A stretch of DNA of 64,000 bases. It comes from DAISWO01 sp036826295 (lineage in GTDB: Bacteria > Patescibacteriota > Saccharimonadia > Saccharimonadales > JAGQNJ01). The position numbers were made by a program, and so were the translations under genes. The first letter of the stretch is position 1. Each line of letters begins with the position of its first letter. Shown here piece by piece: positions 17,239 through 25,381 of this stretch. Under the pieces are notes generated by a model. That model ran no database searches. It was given only the letters and a program-made list of their open reading frames with translations, and was not told where the DNA came from. The stretch lies in NCBI GenBank assembly GCA_036826295.1, contig DAISWO010000001.1, forward strand, positions 124,001-188,000. Direction: 5' to 3'.

Positions 17239-17259
17239 ATGCCAAAAGAACAACACTAG
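17239..17259 (+). CDS. Six-codon leader ORF (MPKEQH)
   Basis: A perfect GAGGAGG Shine-Dalgarno lies 7 bases before ATG CCA AAA GAA CAA CAC TAG. The stop codon overlaps the first base pairs of a second hairpin. The arrangement is like an attenuator leader peptide, but the residues do not point to one amino acid. Whether it is translated is unknown. Confidence 0.35.
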   Translation: MPKEQH

Positions 17260-17280
17260 CCGATATCTTCGGCTTTTTTT
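17258..17280 (+). terminator. Second hairpin with T-run before the 17327 gene
   Basis: AGCCGA (17258-17263) pairs with TCGGCT (17269-17274), followed by a T-run to 17280. Directly after the T-run AGCCGAA recurs (17283-17289), which could compete for the same arm. Confidence 0.65.
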
Positions 17281-17326
17281 ATAGCCGAAATCATGAACAT
17301 ATCAATTTAGATAAGGAGCAATAATA

Positions 17327-18118
17327 ATGGAGAAAGATCAAAATTTAGAACTTGCAAACGGAGGCATATTACTGCGAGAAGCAGGCCTTAGAACGAGCGA
17401 GCCAAGTATCGAGGATCTCGATGATATTAGCTTAATCTGGGGTGCAGCGCTTTATAGGATTAGAAATAACTCAGTGAAGGATGGATTAGGAAATGATAGA
17501 GCTTGGCTTGCTGGGCGGAACATTACAACAGAACCACCTCAATCAACTGATCCAGATACAATAAGTCTGACTCAAGATTATGATGGGGCCTGGCGCGATA
17601 CCTATAGAACCTTGACGATATCGCCCACTAGCCCAATATCGTTTCGTTTTCAAAACATACACTGGAATGGAGATTCGGAATTAGATCAGGACATAACATG
17701 GACTCCTGAAGAAGAAGAGACGCTAGCCCAGGTTAAGGCGTTTGCCAACCGGCTAAGAGAAGATCCTGAAACAACGGTAGACGATAGTGTATTCAAGCTA
17801 AGGTCTGAAAGCGAACAACCGGTCTTTGGGCAGACTGAAGCGGGAATAGAAATAAAAACCCAAGTACTGGATTGGCTAAACGGAGCAACTACGATCGCGC
17901 TGTCTGAGTATCTATGGCTAGAGAAAGAAGTCGATAGCATAATCGGAGAAATGGGCGAATCGCTTGCCGATATTAAACCGACCAAGGCTCAGAAAAAAAT
18001 AATAAAGAATTTACTAAAAAGACTTCATCCTGATGTGAACACTGGAGGCGACGAACTCTTCAAGAAAGTATCAGAACTTAGAGATAAAACAGATTGGAAA
18101 AAACAGGATGAACAGTAG
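17327..18118 (+). CDS. Unknown protein with C-terminal J-domain-like HPD motif
   Basis: 263 residues, no signal or TM. Most of the protein is not recognised. The C-terminus (about 220-258) reads KKIIKNLLKRLHPDVNTGG followed by a helix, matching helix II, the HPD loop and helix III of a J-domain; in DnaJ proteins this stimulates DnaK ATPase. Here it is C-terminal and helix I is not obvious. AAGGAG lies about 9 bases before the ATG. It overlaps the next gene by 11 bases and is first in a three-gene cassette behind the double-hairpin leader. Confidence 0.68.
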   Translation: MEKDQNLELANGGILLREAGLRTSEPSIEDLDDISLIWGAALYRIRNNSVKDGLGNDRAWLAGRNITTEPPQSTDPDTISLTQDYDGAWRDTYRTLTISPTSPISFRFQNIHWNGDSELDQDITWTPEEEETLAQVKAFANRLREDPETTVDDSVFKLRSESEQPVFGQTEAGIEIKTQVLDWLNGATTIALSEYLWLEKEVDSIIGEMGESLADIKPTKAQKKIIKNLLKRLHPDVNTGGDELFKKVSELRDKTDWKKQDEQ

Positions 18119-18746
18119 AATTCCGAAAATTGTACTAACTGGCGGACCATGCGCTGGAAAGTCTACGATTCTAAATCGCATTCAGGAGTCGTTTCCAGAA
18201 CATGTAGAAACGGTGCCAGAAGCAGCCAACATGTTGATAGGTGGTGGCTTCCCTCTGCCGAGCGAAACTCTACCATATAGCGAAAGATGGCAGATGACAT
18301 TGCAGGATCCATTATTTACCCTGCAACAATCGCTCGAGGCTAATCACCAAGAAATAGCCACTCGCACCAATAAACAACTAATGGTATGCGACCGCGGGCT
18401 CCTGGATCAGGCTGCATACTTTAAGGGTGGGGTTGGTGAGTTTTTGGAACGCTATAAAGTCGGCGATATCGGTGAAATCCTGGACCGCTACAGCATGGTC
18501 ATTCATCTGGCATCTATCGCGCTCCTCGGTGACAATGCTTACCGACAAGCTTCTTCTGCTCAAGAAAGGGTTGAAGATACGGTAGAGCAAGTCAGAGAAG
18601 CCGAGCAAAAAACGCTCGAAGCTTGGTCGCAACACCCCAATCACAGGGTAATCGAACCGCACGGTGACTTTCAGCAAAAAACCGCTATGGTAATGGAAAT
18701 TCTCAGAGAACAACTAAATGCAATCAATGATGGAGAGTCGCAGTGA
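18108..18746 (+). CDS. NadR/AAA_28-like P-loop ATPase or kinase
   Basis: 212 residues. Walker A is TGGPCAGKST (about 11-20). VPEAANMLI and a LMVCDRGLLDQAAYF segment with the DRG motif match the AAA_28 / NadR-type nucleoside kinase-like family. The C-terminal EVREAEQKTLEAW helix and HRVIEPHGDFQQK end are also typical. Substrate unknown. It is translationally coupled on both sides: an 11-base overlap with the HPD gene and a GTGA overlap with the next. Confidence 0.75.
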   Translation: MNSRIPKIVLTGGPCAGKSTILNRIQESFPEHVETVPEAANMLIGGGFPLPSETLPYSERWQMTLQDPLFTLQQSLEANHQEIATRTNKQLMVCDRGLLDQAAYFKGGVGEFLERYKVGDIGEILDRYSMVIHLASIALLGDNAYRQASSAQERVEDTVEQVREAEQKTLEAWSQHPNHRVIEPHGDFQQKTAMVMEILREQLNAINDGESQ

Positions 18747-19579
18747 GTAGCGGTCGCTTGATAGCACATGGCCGAGGCTACGGTGCTAAGGTTGCAACGG
18801 TAGAAGCGATTCCAATATATCCAGAGTTAGAGCCTATGCCATCGCCTAACAAGGGGATTGAAGCATTGCGAACGGCTCACGAGCTGCTCGTGCAAACAGG
18901 GCTTGTCGGGTATTTGATAGGCGGAGTAGCGGAGGAAATGCAACTTAAAACTCTTGATACTAGGGATGAATATCTAAAAGACCACAAAGATATAGATATA
19001 TTGCTAGCCGAGGATTATAAGTGGCCCGAGAAAATATGGCAATACGGAATTGATTGGTGGAAGATCAGAAAAGACGGTTCTATTGGGCGTGCGGGCCAAT
19101 CAATACCATATGATGTGATTTTGAAAATTCCACGATTTGATTTTAGTGTTAATAGCGAACATGAGTGGGCTAGGCTAGAGCCAGGATTGTATCTGCCAGA
19201 TGCAGATGAAACAAGGGCCAAATGTTTGCTTGAAACCGCTAGTAAATTAGCGCGAATGCAAGAACCTATTGAGCTATTAGACAATTCATTCTTAGAATTC
19301 GAAGAAGATCTATCGACAAATTACAGTATCAAATTTCGTGGACCTATTGAAGAAGATATTGATTATGACAAAGAAGAGTATTGGACTGACTGGATTGAGC
19401 AAAGGTCTTTGTTGCACAGAGATGACTATGATTATTCTGCCGAACCAATATTCAAAATAGTCCCACCTCCCGTACCCGAGAGCGCCGAGCATCAAATCAA
19501 AACTGGGTCAATCTTGCGTCAATCAAGAATAGAACGCATCAGGAAATTAGGTAATCAACTCATAGACCAAACACTTTGA
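18743..19579 (+). CDS. Nucleotidyltransferase-like protein, third gene of the cassette
   Basis: 278 residues starting at GTG, which overlaps the previous stop. Residues about 55-90 read GYLIGGVAEEMQLKT then KDHKDIDILL. This resembles the GG...DxD pocket of minimal Pol-beta-type nucleotidyltransferases, including antitoxin/MNT and aminoglycoside adenylyltransferase-like proteins. The remainder is acidic with many Tyr and Trp. An association with the upstream P-loop protein suggests a nucleotide-modifying pair, which is inference. Confidence 0.5.
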   Translation: MSSGRLIAHGRGYGAKVATVEAIPIYPELEPMPSPNKGIEALRTAHELLVQTGLVGYLIGGVAEEMQLKTLDTRDEYLKDHKDIDILLAEDYKWPEKIWQYGIDWWKIRKDGSIGRAGQSIPYDVILKIPRFDFSVNSEHEWARLEPGLYLPDADETRAKCLLETASKLARMQEPIELLDNSFLEFEEDLSTNYSIKFRGPIEEDIDYDKEEYWTDWIEQRSLLHRDDYDYSAEPIFKIVPPPVPESAEHQIKTGSILRQSRIERIRKLGNQLIDQTL

Positions 19580-19607
19580 GAACATAGCCAATCATATCAG
19601 CCTGCCG

Positions 19608-19613
19608 TATACT
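19608..19613 (+). promoter_or_regulatory. -10 box of a leaderless promoter (polA)
   Basis: TATACT ends 8 bases before the polA ATG at 19622 and no Shine-Dalgarno is present. Confidence 0.5.
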
Positions 19614-19621
19614 AGTAATAT

Positions 19622-22261
19622 ATGGTTGAGGAGGAAAAAGGCGAGCGTAAGCGACTGGTAATAATCGACGGAAAGAGCGTGTTCTATCGTGGCTATTATG
19701 CTATGCCTAATCTTTCGACAGCTGATGGTGTCCCGACTGGTGGAGTTTTTGGCTTCGCCAGTATGGCACTTGAAGTCATGCGCAAATTAAAGCCAGACTA
19801 TGTGTGTGTAGCGTGGGATAAGCAAAAAACCAATATCCGAAAACGTGTAGAGATGTATCCAGAATACAAAGCTGGCCGTAAACCGGCTCCGCCAGATTTT
19901 TATGATCAAATACCGCTACTACACGACCTACTAGATGCTTTCGGTTGGCCACTTTATGAGCTCGATGATTATGAAGCTGACGATATCATGGGTACGTTAG
20001 CGGTCCAAGCTAAAGAAAAGGGGATCGATACAGCACTCGTTACCAGCGATTTAGATTTACTTCAGGTAATCAACGACAACGTGCATGTCTATGCTCTAAA
20101 AAAGGGCTTATCAAATATTGAGTTATTCCATCCAGAAAGCTTTAGGGATAAATATGGTATTGAAGTTGACCAATTCTTGGATCTAAAGTCCATTAAGGGA
20201 GATAGCTCAGACAACATTCCGGGTGTGTCTGGTATTGGTGAGAAAGGCGCGGTCGAGCTACTAAAAGAACATAAAACTCTTGATGAGGTATACGATAATC
20301 TAGATCTAATCAAAGATAGCTTGCGTAAAAAACTTGAAGCTGGAAAAGAATCAGCTTATCTTAGTAAAAAGCTGGCAGCCATTTGGACGGACGCACCGAT
20401 CAAGTTAGATCTAAAAGCCCTAGATATCAGTAATTGTGATCCGTTGGCTGTTAAAGACAAGTTAGAAAGCCTGCAATTTAAGAGCCTCGTGAGGCAATTG
20501 CCGGAAGTAATGAAGATAGCCGAGTCTGTAGAAAAACAAGACATCAAGGATCACGGGATTAAAACGCCAATAACCAATTCAGTTAAAAAACCACAGGACT
20601 TGCATGACTTAATTAGCAATAATTTTGTTTACGCTCGAGCAAGTTTTAATGAGGTTAACCACGAAGTAATCGATAAACTATATCTTCTAAATTATAAAAA
20701 AAATGAAGTTAGTGTTATTTCATCTGCCGAGCTTAGCCAGAAAGATTTCAAAGAAACACTTTCGGATTTGAATTTTGTAAGCGCAGATATAAAAAAGTTG
20801 CTCAAAGGGCTTTGGCTAGCCGGTATAAGCACAGACAAGAGCACAATTTTTGATACACAAATTGCCGGGTTCTTGCTCAATCCATTAATTAGAAGCCAAA
20901 CAACAGCTGAACTCGCTAGAGAATACCTAGATCTTGAGATTGAAGCAACTGATCTAGAAGACGAAGCGAGGTTAATATTAGAGCTAACAGTAATTGAGAG
21001 GCTGCATAAATATTTAGTCAAGGAATTCGATAAAGCTGAGAACAAAAAACTCAAAGAAGTTTTCAACAGTATTGAGCTACCGATTATCCCGGTCTTAGCG
21101 CGTATGGAAAATGCTGGGATCAAATTAGACGTGCCGTATATGGACGTATTGTCGGTTGAGATTGATGACAAGATTAGTGATTTAACTCAAGAAATTTATG
21201 GTTTTGCTGACAAAGAATTTAATATCTCTAGTCCATCGCAATTGGCTGATATTTTGTTCGATGATCTTGGACTTTCGACAGATGGTATAAAAAAAGGCAA
21301 GACGGGGTATTCTACGGCCGCCAAAGAACTAGATAAACTTCGTGGCCAACATCCAATTATCGACCTAATTAGTCAGTACAGGGAAGTAACAAAACTAAAA
21401 AATACATACGTAGATACATTGCCGACGATGGTGGATAAAGATTCTCGGATACATACAACTTTTAATTTGACTATCGCGCAGACTGGACGGCTGAGCTCGA
21501 CTGATCCTAATCTGCAGAATATTCCAGTTCGCACTGATCTAGGCAAAAGAATCCGTGAAGCATTTGTTGCGGAGAAGGGTAGAGTGCTAGTTAGTGCCGA
21601 CTATAGCCAATTTGAGCTGCGCTTAGCAGCATACTTATCTGAAGACAAAGAGCTGATTCGACAGTTTAATGAGGATGTTGACGTACATCAGGCGACTGCA
21701 GCGCTCATTTATGGTCGCGAAGTTGATGATGTAACAAAATCGATGCGTCGTGACGCCAAAGTTGTCAATTTCGGGATTATGTATGGTCTTGGGCCTCATG
21801 GCTTGGTATCGGCAACTGGTATGACATATGGTCAGGCAAAAGAATTTATCGATAAGTTCTTCGAAGTAAGGCCAAAGTTACTGCTATATATAGATTCAGT
21901 AAAAAAACAGGCCCATGACCTAGGCTATGTAGAGAATATCTTCGGACGTCGACGTCCAACACCCGATGTTAAATCATCAAACTTTATGGTTAGAGAATCA
22001 GCTTATCGGGCGGCGGTTAACATGCCATTTCAGGGAAGTGCCGCTGATATTATGAAAAAAGCCATGATAGAAATTGATAACAAATTAGATGATGATTGTA
22101 AAATGCTACTTCAGATTCACGACAGTGTGATAGTAGAGTGCCCCGACAAGTCGGCAAAAACCGTAGCAAAATTAATAAAAGATACGATGGAAAATGTCAT
22201 AAAACTACCTATAAAATTAACAGTTGATACTAGTTTTGGAAAAACCTGGGGCGAACTATGA
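19622..22261 (+). CDS. polA: DNA polymerase I
   Basis: 879 residues. The N-terminal 5' nuclease (about 10-295) keeps YEADDIMGTLA, TSDLDLLQ and GDSSDNIPG. The middle domain (about 310-480) has the 3'-5' exonuclease fold remnant but lacks the DxE of Exo I, so proofreading is probably absent, as in Taq. The polymerase domain keeps motif A (SADYSQFELR), motif B (RRDAKVVNFGIMYG) and motif C (QIHDSVIVE). It fills gaps and removes primers in replication and repair. The ATG is set by a -10 box 8 bases upstream. A downstream ATG overlapping the stop opens only an 11-codon frame. Confidence 0.97.
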   Translation: MVEEEKGERKRLVIIDGKSVFYRGYYAMPNLSTADGVPTGGVFGFASMALEVMRKLKPDYVCVAWDKQKTNIRKRVEMYPEYKAGRKPAPPDFYDQIPLLHDLLDAFGWPLYELDDYEADDIMGTLAVQAKEKGIDTALVTSDLDLLQVINDNVHVYALKKGLSNIELFHPESFRDKYGIEVDQFLDLKSIKGDSSDNIPGVSGIGEKGAVELLKEHKTLDEVYDNLDLIKDSLRKKLEAGKESAYLSKKLAAIWTDAPIKLDLKALDISNCDPLAVKDKLESLQFKSLVRQLPEVMKIAESVEKQDIKDHGIKTPITNSVKKPQDLHDLISNNFVYARASFNEVNHEVIDKLYLLNYKKNEVSVISSAELSQKDFKETLSDLNFVSADIKKLLKGLWLAGISTDKSTIFDTQIAGFLLNPLIRSQTTAELAREYLDLEIEATDLEDEARLILELTVIERLHKYLVKEFDKAENKKLKEVFNSIELPIIPVLARMENAGIKLDVPYMDVLSVEIDDKISDLTQEIYGFADKEFNISSPSQLADILFDDLGLSTDGIKKGKTGYSTAAKELDKLRGQHPIIDLISQYREVTKLKNTYVDTLPTMVDKDSRIHTTFNLTIAQTGRLSSTDPNLQNIPVRTDLGKRIREAFVAEKGRVLVSADYSQFELRLAAYLSEDKELIRQFNEDVDVHQATAALIYGREVDDVTKSMRRDAKVVNFGIMYGLGPHGLVSATGMTYGQAKEFIDKFFEVRPKLLLYIDSVKKQAHDLGYVENIFGRRRPTPDVKSSNFMVRESAYRAAVNMPFQGSAADIMKKAMIEIDNKLDDDCKMLLQIHDSVIVECPDKSAKTVAKLIKDTMENVIKLPIKLTVDTSFGKTWGEL

Positions 22262-22323
22262 AAAAGTTACACGAAGCTAATCAGACTAAGTAGTATTGCA
22301 CGGATTGCAACAGGAATATATAT

Positions 22324-22352
22324 TTGTAATAGTTGCCTAAGAGTGTTATAAT
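22324..22352 (+). promoter_or_regulatory. Promoter TTGTAA-17-TATAAT (22362 gene)
   Basis: -35 at 22324-22329, 17-base spacer, and -10 at 22347-22352, ending 9 bases before the ATG at 22362. A leaderless transcript is likely. Confidence 0.6.
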
Positions 22353-22361
22353 ATACGTGTA

Positions 22362-22937
22362 ATGAGACAATTTTTGGTAGTTTTAGCTATTATCGCATTC
22401 GTTATTATTGGCGGACTTATAATATTTGCCATACCTTGGGGTGGATCGGATAGTGAAAAAGAATCCCAAAAGCAAATAGCATTAACCGAGTTTGCTAATA
22501 CTGGTGCGAGTGCTCAGCTTCAGATAAGAGGTAGAGTTGTTAGTAACAAAGAACACCAAGGAATGACTATCAGTGTTAACCGCAATGAGGTAGTAGCTAC
22601 AATATTTAATGGATATGATTTTACCGAAGTTAAATCTACTAGAAATTCTAATAATCAGGAATCTTTCGAAGTATTCTTGTCGGCACTTTACAATGCTGGA
22701 TTTACATTACGACAGAAGCCTAGACAGGGGGTTAGCATTCCTGGTATTTGTGCTTCAGGAGAACTATATAATTACAGTTTAGTGAATGTGACAATCGATG
22801 GGGCACCGGAACCGGCTTGGGGAACAAGCTGTAGTAGGAAGGACGGGGATTTTGCTGGCTCAATCAGTAGTGTAAATAAACTTTTTCAAGACCAAGTAGT
22901 GGAGTATGACGAACTTACACTTGGCACCGAGTTCTAA
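22362..22937 (+). CDS. Unrecognised membrane-anchored external protein
   Basis: 191 residues with an N-terminal TM (about 5-26) and the rest probably outside. The outer part has SAQLQIRGRVV, repeated beta-strand-like segments and two Cys (CASGEL, TSCSRK) that could form a disulfide. Family not recognised; similar single-TM lineage proteins are frequent in this kind of genome. It lies between polA and a HAD hydrolase, with its own promoter. Confidence 0.7.
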   Translation: MRQFLVVLAIIAFVIIGGLIIFAIPWGGSDSEKESQKQIALTEFANTGASAQLQIRGRVVSNKEHQGMTISVNRNEVVATIFNGYDFTEVKSTRNSNNQESFEVFLSALYNAGFTLRQKPRQGVSIPGICASGELYNYSLVNVTIDGAPEPAWGTSCSRKDGDFAGSISSVNKLFQDQVVEYDELTLGTEF

Positions 22938-22977
22938 AAAATTTACTAGAGAACAAAATAAATATACAGTGTAGTTT

Positions 22978-23559
22978 ATGATTAAGGCGATTATATTCGA
23001 TTGTTTTGGGGTGTTAACGACTGATGGTTGGGAGCCATATTGTAGGCATTATTTTTCTGCCCAAAAAGATAAACTTAAGAGAGCAAAAAACTATGAGAAA
23101 GAGTTGAATCTAGGTCATATTCGGTACGATGAATTTCTTCAATCCGTTGCAAGCTTGGCTGAGGTATCTGTTTATGAGGCTAAACGGTTTATTGATGACA
23201 ACACAAAAAATAAGCAATTATTTAGTTTAATTAGGTCGCTGANNNNNNNNNNGAAGACCAATTACAAAATTGGTTTATTGTCGAATGCGGGTGCTAATTG
23301 GCTAGAAGAATTATTTAATACTGATGAAATTAGTCTTTTCGATGATATCGTTTTGTCTTGTGAAGTTGGGTTAACAAAACCCGACATTAAAATTTACCAA
23401 CTTTGTGTTAGTCGTTTAGGTATAGAGCCCGCCGAATCAATTTTAATTGACAATTCTGCAAGGTACTGTGAGGGAGCGAAAAAGGCAGGGTTGAAAGCGC
23501 TACAGTATGAAAGTTATGATGATTTGATTGCTCAATTAACAATAACTTCAATTTTATAG
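22978..23559 (+). CDS. HAD-superfamily hydrolase (YihX/HAD-IA type), contains an assembly gap
   Basis: 193 codons counting the gap. Motif I is IIFDCFGVLT, with nucleophile Asp but Phe where the second Asp of DxD often lies, as in the YihX-like branch. Motif II is LLSNAG, the motif III Lys is in GLTKPD, and motif IV is SILIDNSARYCEGA. A helical cap (about 15-85) indicates subfamily IA. Ten Ns at 23243-23252 sit between the cap and motif II and keep the frame. The substrate is unknown; small phosphorylated metabolites are likely. The start has no clear ribosome-binding site. Confidence 0.85.
   Translation: MIKAIIFDCFGVLTTDGWEPYCRHYFSAQKDKLKRAKNYEKELNLGHIRYDEFLQSVASLAEVSVYEAKRFIDDNTKNKQLFSLIRSLXXXXKTNYKIGLLSNAGANWLEELFNTDEISLFDDIVLSCEVGLTKPDIKIYQLCVSRLGIEPAESILIDNSARYCEGAKKAGLKALQYESYDDLIAQLTITSIL
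23243..23252. other. Assembly gap (10 Ns) in the HAD gene
   Basis: Ten consecutive Ns. The frame is compatible on both sides here, but the identical length to the gap at 9163 suggests a placeholder. Confidence 0.95.
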
Positions 23560-23607
23560 CGGTTGACACTGCAGAGTATAATATTAAGCGTAAGCAGGAA
23601 AATAAAC

Positions 23608-23838
23608 ATGCCCGGAGAAGCACCTAACTCACGTTTTATTTTGGAATCTGATACGCGTGTAAATACACTTGGCGTACAGTTAGGAGGTCTAGCCGTATTC
23701 GGCAATACTGATTTTCTATATGATTCTTTTCGAGAGCCAGACTGCGATCAAGTTGGTCCAGAAGCGGTAAGAGTCGAAAGTGTGAAAGATGTCGTACAGT
23801 TAATAGTTGAAGCCCAAGTGTTAGATGAGACTAGCTAA
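23608..23838 (+). CDS. Unrecognised 76-residue protein
   Basis: Small soluble protein starting MPGEAPNSRFILES. The ATG at 23608 is preferred because AGGA lies about 10 bases upstream and TATAAT (23577-23582) would place transcription start between the frame's earlier ATG-like codons and this one. It is acidic and Val-rich, without a recognised domain. Its end overlaps the convergent minus-strand gene by 8 bases. Confidence 0.5.
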   Translation: MPGEAPNSRFILESDTRVNTLGVQLGGLAVFGNTDFLYDSFREPDCDQVGPEAVRVESVKDVVQLIVEAQVLDETS

Positions 23839-24070
23839 CCTGAACTCTTATACTTGTTTCTTTAGGTAGTAAAGATTGAATATCGGGAATCAATAACTGC
23901 AATTCACCAGCTAATGCGGAGCCTTTTGCGTTTATGACAATGGTTTTATTTTGCAGTTTTAGATCGACCCTCTCTTGAAACTTTTCTTGTACAAAATCTC
24001 GAATTATTTGAAATTCCGGGGGTTCGCTCGGGGCACGGCTAGAGAGTAAGTCTTTTATTGAAGTCGGCAC
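23831..24070 (-). CDS. Small DUF721/DciA-like protein
   Basis: 79 residues starting at GTG, with TACAAT (24077-24082) 6 bases upstream, so probably leaderless. The C-terminal half, KLQNKTIVINAKGSALAGEL and on to the end, resembles the strand-helix pattern of DUF721/DciA proteins, which help load the replicative helicase. The match is weak and the protein is short, so function is tentative. Confidence 0.5.
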   Translation of the reverse strand: MPTSIKDLLSSRAPSEPPEFQIIRDFVQEKFQERVDLKLQNKTIVINAKGSALAGELQLLIPDIQSLLPKETSIRVQVS

Positions 24071-24111
24071 GTTTATATTGTACTAGTATTTATGACTGCT
24101 TGACAGAGGCG

Positions 24112-24117
24112 TATAAT
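24112..24117 (+). promoter_or_regulatory. -10 box (24149 gene)
   Basis: TATAAT about 31 bases before the ATG at 24149. A TTGACA-like string lies only 6 bases upstream, too close to act as its -35. Confidence 0.45.
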
Positions 24118-24148
24118 ACGGACTTGAAGGTTCATAAAATTATAAACA

Positions 24149-24478
24149 ATGGTTGTAGGTCAAGAAGACAGATTATTGATTGAATGTCGTCAAGATGCGA
24201 GCGTATTATTAGATCTGGCTACTAATTGTCCAAGTATTGATGGAGCTGATGAAGTAGCTTCAGCCGCAGAGTCATTAATTGGTATGCCGCCCGAAGATTT
24301 CCCTGTTCCGTTAAGTTTTGTAGTGGATCTGGATCTGGTACCAGATCCAGACGCTGTGGCAAGAAGTATATTGGATTATTCCATTAGATTTCATGGCGAT
24401 GAAGCTAGGGAGCTCAGTAGACTATTGTTATTACAAGTAAATCCGTACCTAGACAGAGATACAACAGAATCTCACTAA
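24149..24478 (+). CDS. Unrecognised 109-residue acidic protein
   Basis: Acidic, soluble, no known family. LIGMPPEDFPVPLSF is followed by a DLDLVPDPDAVARSI stretch whose DNA is a perfect 24-base palindrome (24328-24351). AAGG lies upstream at moderate distance. It precedes mutM, which has its own -10 box. Confidence 0.55.
   Translation: MVVGQEDRLLIECRQDASVLLDLATNCPSIDGADEVASAAESLIGMPPEDFPVPLSFVVDLDLVPDPDAVARSILDYSIRFHGDEARELSRLLLLQVNPYLDRDTTESH
24328..24351. repeat. 24-base perfect palindrome inside a coding region
   Basis: Two 12-base arms with no loop, centred on GGTACC, inside the 24149 gene. It could be a DNA-binding site, a restriction-target cluster or simply a coding coincidence from the DLDLVPDPD sequence. 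Confidence 0.9.
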
Positions 24479-24484
24479 ACTTGT

Positions 24485-24490
24485 TACAAT
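24485..24490 (+). promoter_or_regulatory. -10 box of a leaderless promoter (mutM)
   Basis: TACAAT lies 6 bases before the GTG start at 24497. It fits the required Pro at position 2 of the mature enzyme. Confidence 0.5.
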
Positions 24491-24496
24491 TGGACT

Positions 24497-25381
24497 GTGC
24501 CAGAATTACCAGAGGTTGAGACGGTTCGACGAGGACTATCTAAATTAATAATCGGCAAGCAGATTGTTAACGTAGAGTTTAATTGGGCTAAAAGTTTCCC
24601 GAATGCGCCCAACGACGTTAAGAACTTTTTTATTGGATCAAAAATTCAATCTGTTAGGCGTAGGGCAAAAGTATTAATTATTGACCTAGATTCAAAATAT
24701 TCCCTTGTCATTCATTTAAAGATGACAGGACAGCTTGTGTATAGATCGAATGATTCAAAAACACGGTACGGGGCAGGGCATCCAAATGATAGTCTGATCG
24801 GCACTCTACCGGATAAATCTACCAGAGTAACTATTGAATTCTCGGATTCAAAACTATTTTTTAACGATCAACGAAAGTTTGGATGGATGCGTCTACTCCC
24901 AACGATTGAAGTGCCTAATATTGATTTTTTTAAAAAAATTGGCCCAGAACCACTGGAAGATGATTTTAAATTCTCAGAGTTCAAAGATAGACTGCTCAGG
25001 AGAAAAAAATCAAATATCAAATCAGTTTTGCTTGACCAGACAATAATTGCTGGCGTAGGAAATATCTATGCCGACGAGTCACTATTCGCCGCAAAAATTC
25101 ATCCTTCAACTATTGTTAGAGATATTAGTGAGACAAAATTACGAAAGCTATATGCGGAGATCCGCAGGATTATGAAACTAAGCATTGAACTCGGCGGATC
25201 TACAGATAGGAATTATGTGGATGCTGAAGGCAAAAAGGGTAGTTATCTGGAATTTGCTCAAGTATTTCGTCGAGAAGGTCGGCCGTGTGAAAAATGCGGT
25301 ACAATAATACAAAAGCTAAAGGTGGCAGGTAGAGGGACGCATGTCTGCCCGAGCTGTCAAAAGTTAAGGAGAAAAGATTGA
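24497..25381 (+). CDS. mutM: Formamidopyrimidine-DNA glycosylase (Fpg/MutM)
   Basis: 294-residue bifunctional glycosylase/AP lyase that removes 8-oxoguanine and ring-opened purines. The N-terminus after the initiator is PELPEVETVRRGL, with catalytic Pro and Glu. Lys in HLKMTGQL, the helix-two-turn-helix QTIIAGVGNIYADE, and the C-terminal zinc finger CEKCG ... CPSC with GRGTHVCP are all present. It starts at GTG. The stop overlaps the TTG start of the next gene. Its intact zinc finger contrasts with cysteine losses in DnaG, UDG and PilB. Confidence 0.96.
   Translation: MPELPEVETVRRGLSKLIIGKQIVNVEFNWAKSFPNAPNDVKNFFIGSKIQSVRRRAKVLIIDLDSKYSLVIHLKMTGQLVYRSNDSKTRYGAGHPNDSLIGTLPDKSTRVTIEFSDSKLFFNDQRKFGWMRLLPTIEVPNIDFFKKIGPEPLEDDFKFSEFKDRLLRRKKSNIKSVLLDQTIIAGVGNIYADESLFAAKIHPSTIVRDISETKLRKLYAEIRRIMKLSIELGGSTDRNYVDAEGKKGSYLEFAQVFRREGRPCEKCGTIIQKLKVAGRGTHVCPSCQKLRRKD

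Noticed and set aside
17327..19579. Prophage or integrated plasmid segment
   Set aside because: No integrase, structural or replication genes and no flanking repeats; the block is better described as an accessory cassette.
22258..22293. 11-codon ORF overlapping the polA stop
   Set aside because: It has an ATG in an ATGA overlap but no further support; most likely chance.
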